A stretch of DNA of 64,000 nt, from NCBI GenBank assembly GCA_001931875.2, contig MSJH02000137.1, forward strand, positions 379,619 to 443,618, written 5' to 3'. Made by a program: the position numbers and the translations under genes. The DNA comes from Byssochlamys sp. IMV 00236 (Eukaryota; Ascomycota; Eurotiomycetes; Eurotiales; Thermoascaceae). Shown piece after piece: positions 61,818 through 64,000 of the stretch. Under the pieces are notes generated by a model, which saw only the letters and a list, made by a program, of their open reading frames with translations, was not told the DNA's origin and ran no database searches. How positions within the stretch are numbered: the first letter of the stretch is position 1; every line of letters begins with the position of its first letter.

Positions 61818-63772
61818 ATGTCCTCCTTTTTCACGCTGCCCGCTTCCCAGCGCAAGCGGAAGAGAGACGATCGTGCCACTGCTCCGGCGTCTAAGAAACG
61901 TGGAGTTTCTGGAAATGGAAACGCTGGGGAGAAGAAGGCAAAGGAAAGACGGGAACGAGACGAGTCCATATCGGAAAGCGAATTAGACGACGATGAAGAA
62001 CTGTCAAGTTCTGCAGAATCTGCAGCATCTGCAGCATCCGAAGAGAGCGAACCCGAGTCCGACGAGGGCGAGACCGCGGCGGACAAAAGGCTAAAGCTCG
62101 CAGAAAGGTACTTGGAGAATATACGAGAAGAGGTGGATGAGGTGGGATTCGATGCGGCGGAGATTGATCGAGATCTAATCGCGGAGAGACTAAAAGAGGA
62201 TGTGGTAGGTTTGCCTTGTCACAGCGAACAGAGAGAATACAACTCACAATATTTTAGGATGAGTTCAAAGGACGTGTGTTCCGGCAAATTGCAGCACAAT
62301 TGTCTTTTTCTACCGCATCGCACTCTTTCTTCCGCGCAGACACTCAGACCACTACTTCTATCGCTGTCCACCCGCCTTACGTTTATACGGTGTCAAAAGA
62401 CAAGACGTTGATAAAATGGGAACTCGCAACTCCTACTCCGGCGGGCTCTTCTGAATCAGATAACGCAAACGGTGCCGGCGGAAGGCGCCCGCGGCCGCAG
62501 CGCAAGAAGCCAAAGAATATCAAATATACCCGTGGTCTTCAGAAGGTGGCTGAAAGCGAGGAGCAGCAAGGTCACACCGGAAACATACTGGCGGTGGCCG
62601 TATCGCCATCGGGAAAATATGTGGCCACCGGAGGAGCAGATAAAAAACTTATCATCTGGGATGCCGCAACACTCACACCACAGAAGACTTTCACCCATCA
62701 CCGGGATGCAGTCAGTGGTCTTGCCTTTGCCAGACACATCTCGTCTATGAGCTCTGGGGAGCAACTCTTTTCCGGGTCATTTGACCGGACAATCAAGACA
62801 TGGTCACTCAGCGCCAGTGGACATGCCTACGTGGAAACACTTTTCGGTCATCAAGACCACGTTACAAACCTGGCAGCCATGACAATTGATCAATGTGTCA
62901 GTGTTGGAGCGCGAGACCGAACTGCGAGATTGTGGAAGGTGATTGATGAGACGCAACTTGTGTTCCGCGGCGGTTCTGCCAAGGCTCAATATCAGGAGAA
63001 CAACATTGACTGTGTCGCCGTTATACCCCCTAATCATTTCGTCACAGGCTCTGATTCTGGCAGTATCTGCCTATGGTCAGTCCATAAGAAGAAGCCTATC
63101 TACACGATACCTCTTGCTCACGGTCTCGATCCTCTTCCGCCTTTGGACGAGCTGTCGCCTGAAGTGGACAAGGAGACAGCCGCTCAAAATTCTCGATTCC
63201 TTCGGCCTACGCCCCGTTGGATCACAGCCCTGACGACCTTACCGGGGACGGATATCGTCCTTAGCGGCAGCTGGGATGGCTGGATTCGTGCATGGAAAAT
63301 TTCAGAGGATAAGAAGATGATTTATCCGCTCGGGGCCGTTGGCGGTGGCGCTATTACGCCCTCACCCTCATCACAACTACAGGAGACCCTCAGGTTTGAT
63401 TCTGACATGATGGAAGTCGATCAAAACAATAAGCACAGAGGGTCATCAGAGGAGGCAGAATCTGAACCTCTTTTGAAGGGTGTCGTCAATGATATCGCTG
63501 TCTTCGAACGCCGTCCTGAGCACACTAAGCCGGGTCAGAGACCGAAGAAATCCAAGTCCAAAACAGGCGATAAGTCCGCACCTGAACCCCGTGGCCTCTG
63601 TATTGTTGCAGCTCTCGGAAAGGAGCCACGTTTTGGTCGATGGAAATGCTTCAAGAACAACAACCACGATGGGCCCGCTTCAGAAGGCCGCAACGGCGCT
63701 GTGGTCTTCGAGGTGCCGTTTGCTGAAGGCGCTCCTATTGAACCTGCGGATGATGCGCCCACCACTGCCTAA
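61818..63772 (+). CDS. rrp9: U3 snoRNP protein Rrp9 (U3-55K)
   Basis: WD40 protein that binds U3 snoRNA box B/C for 18S rRNA processing in the nucleolus. Exons 61818-62204 and 62258-63772 give 633 aa; the 53-nt intron joins LKEDV-DEFKGRVFRQIA. The N-terminus MSSFFTLPASQRKRKRDD is basic, then a Ser/Glu/Asp run. Family signature before the propeller: DKRLKLAERYLENIREEVDE and DRDLIAERLKEDV. WD blades include YTVSKDKTLIKWEL, VATGGADKKLIIWDAATL, FSGSFDRTIKTWSLSASGHA, VSVGARDRTARLWKVIDETQ, VTGSDSGSICLWSVHKKKPI and LSGSWDGWIRAWKISED. RFGRWKCFKNNNHDG near the C-terminus is conserved in Rrp9. The protein is longer than yeast Rrp9 through inserts in the last blades. Confidence 0.93.
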
Positions 63773-64000
63773 CGGTGTCGACCTAGATGCTGTTCTCACC
63801 CGTCTCAACACCTTGCTTCACAGGATCGGTGGAAAGATCAGCGCATCCTTTCCGCGGAGCTGTATGTTCTCTTATGATCTATAGAGGCGCCGTACTTTCT
63901 GATGGACCGATCCTTGATCAAGGTCCGTGTTCTCAATTGCATTGCATACGCCTTTTTTTCCCCCTCTTCAATTGGCTGGCGTTTTACTACGTGTGTGGGT
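63773..64000. other. 3' flank of rrp9, window edge
   Basis: Presumed 3' UTR and start of the next intergenic region. Nothing recognised. Confidence 0.5.

Overview
The window is euchromatic DNA from a filamentous ascomycete. Short 49-150 nt introns with GT-AG ends, CTRAY-like branch points, gene spacing of 0.2-2 kb and the protein set (INSIG homologue, ER cyclophilin, Vid21, Ies1, Zn2Cys6 factor, RTA1-like protein) point to Eurotiales, most likely Aspergillus or a near relative. This is inferred from protein character and not from a search. I see no rRNA, tRNA, CRISPR array or intact transposon.

Left part (0-24 kb): bifunctional purine enzyme Ade16/17, INSIG-like protein, INO80 subunit Ies1 and RNA helicase Ded1, all on the minus strand; then an HNH-nuclease-domain gene with a problematic 5' end, ER cyclophilin B facing mitochondrial uS13, the 60S assembly factor Ytm1 and a ZW10/Dsl1-type tether. 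Middle (24-44 kb): an M16 metallopeptidase, a broken F-box-like gene in a gene-poor stretch, CAAX protease Ste24, a probable RNA polymerase I subunit Rpa14, mitochondrial bL34, eIF2 gamma, Mak11 and the NuA4 subunit Vid21/Eaf1. Right part (44-64 kb): splicing factor Spp2, an RTA1-like membrane protein tail-to-tail with a Zn2Cys6 regulator, a 1.7 kb AT-rich stretch with a transposase relic, the SSU processome protein Utp13, an unnamed multi-spanning membrane protein, the tri-snRNP protein Sad1, proteasome subunit beta-4 (Pre1) and the U3 snoRNP protein Rrp9.

Most genes are housekeeping. Ribosome production is well represented (Ytm1, Mak11, Utp13, Rrp9, probably Rpa14, plus mitochondrial uS13 and bL34), as are splicing (Spp2, Sad1) and the ER/secretory route (INSIG, cyclophilin B, Dsl1-like tether, Ste24). 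Several genes are head-to-head: cypB/uS13m, the Dsl1-like gene/M16 peptidase, rpa14/bL34m, mak11/vid21, utp13/membrane protein and pre1/rrp9.

The most interesting observations are gene-structure ones. The last intron of cyclophilin B switches between an HNEL-ending soluble form and a membrane-anchored tail. The ATG of pre1 is split by an intron. uS13m has a 3-nt first coding exon and a GC-AG intron. The HNH gene has an in-frame TAG near its start, the RTA1-like gene has an ATG out of frame by two bases, and the ZW10-like protein carries Trp-in-acid motifs like those of the yeast Dsl1 lasso. Exon boundaries were placed by eye from splice consensus and phase; every joined CDS was checked to be a multiple of three.
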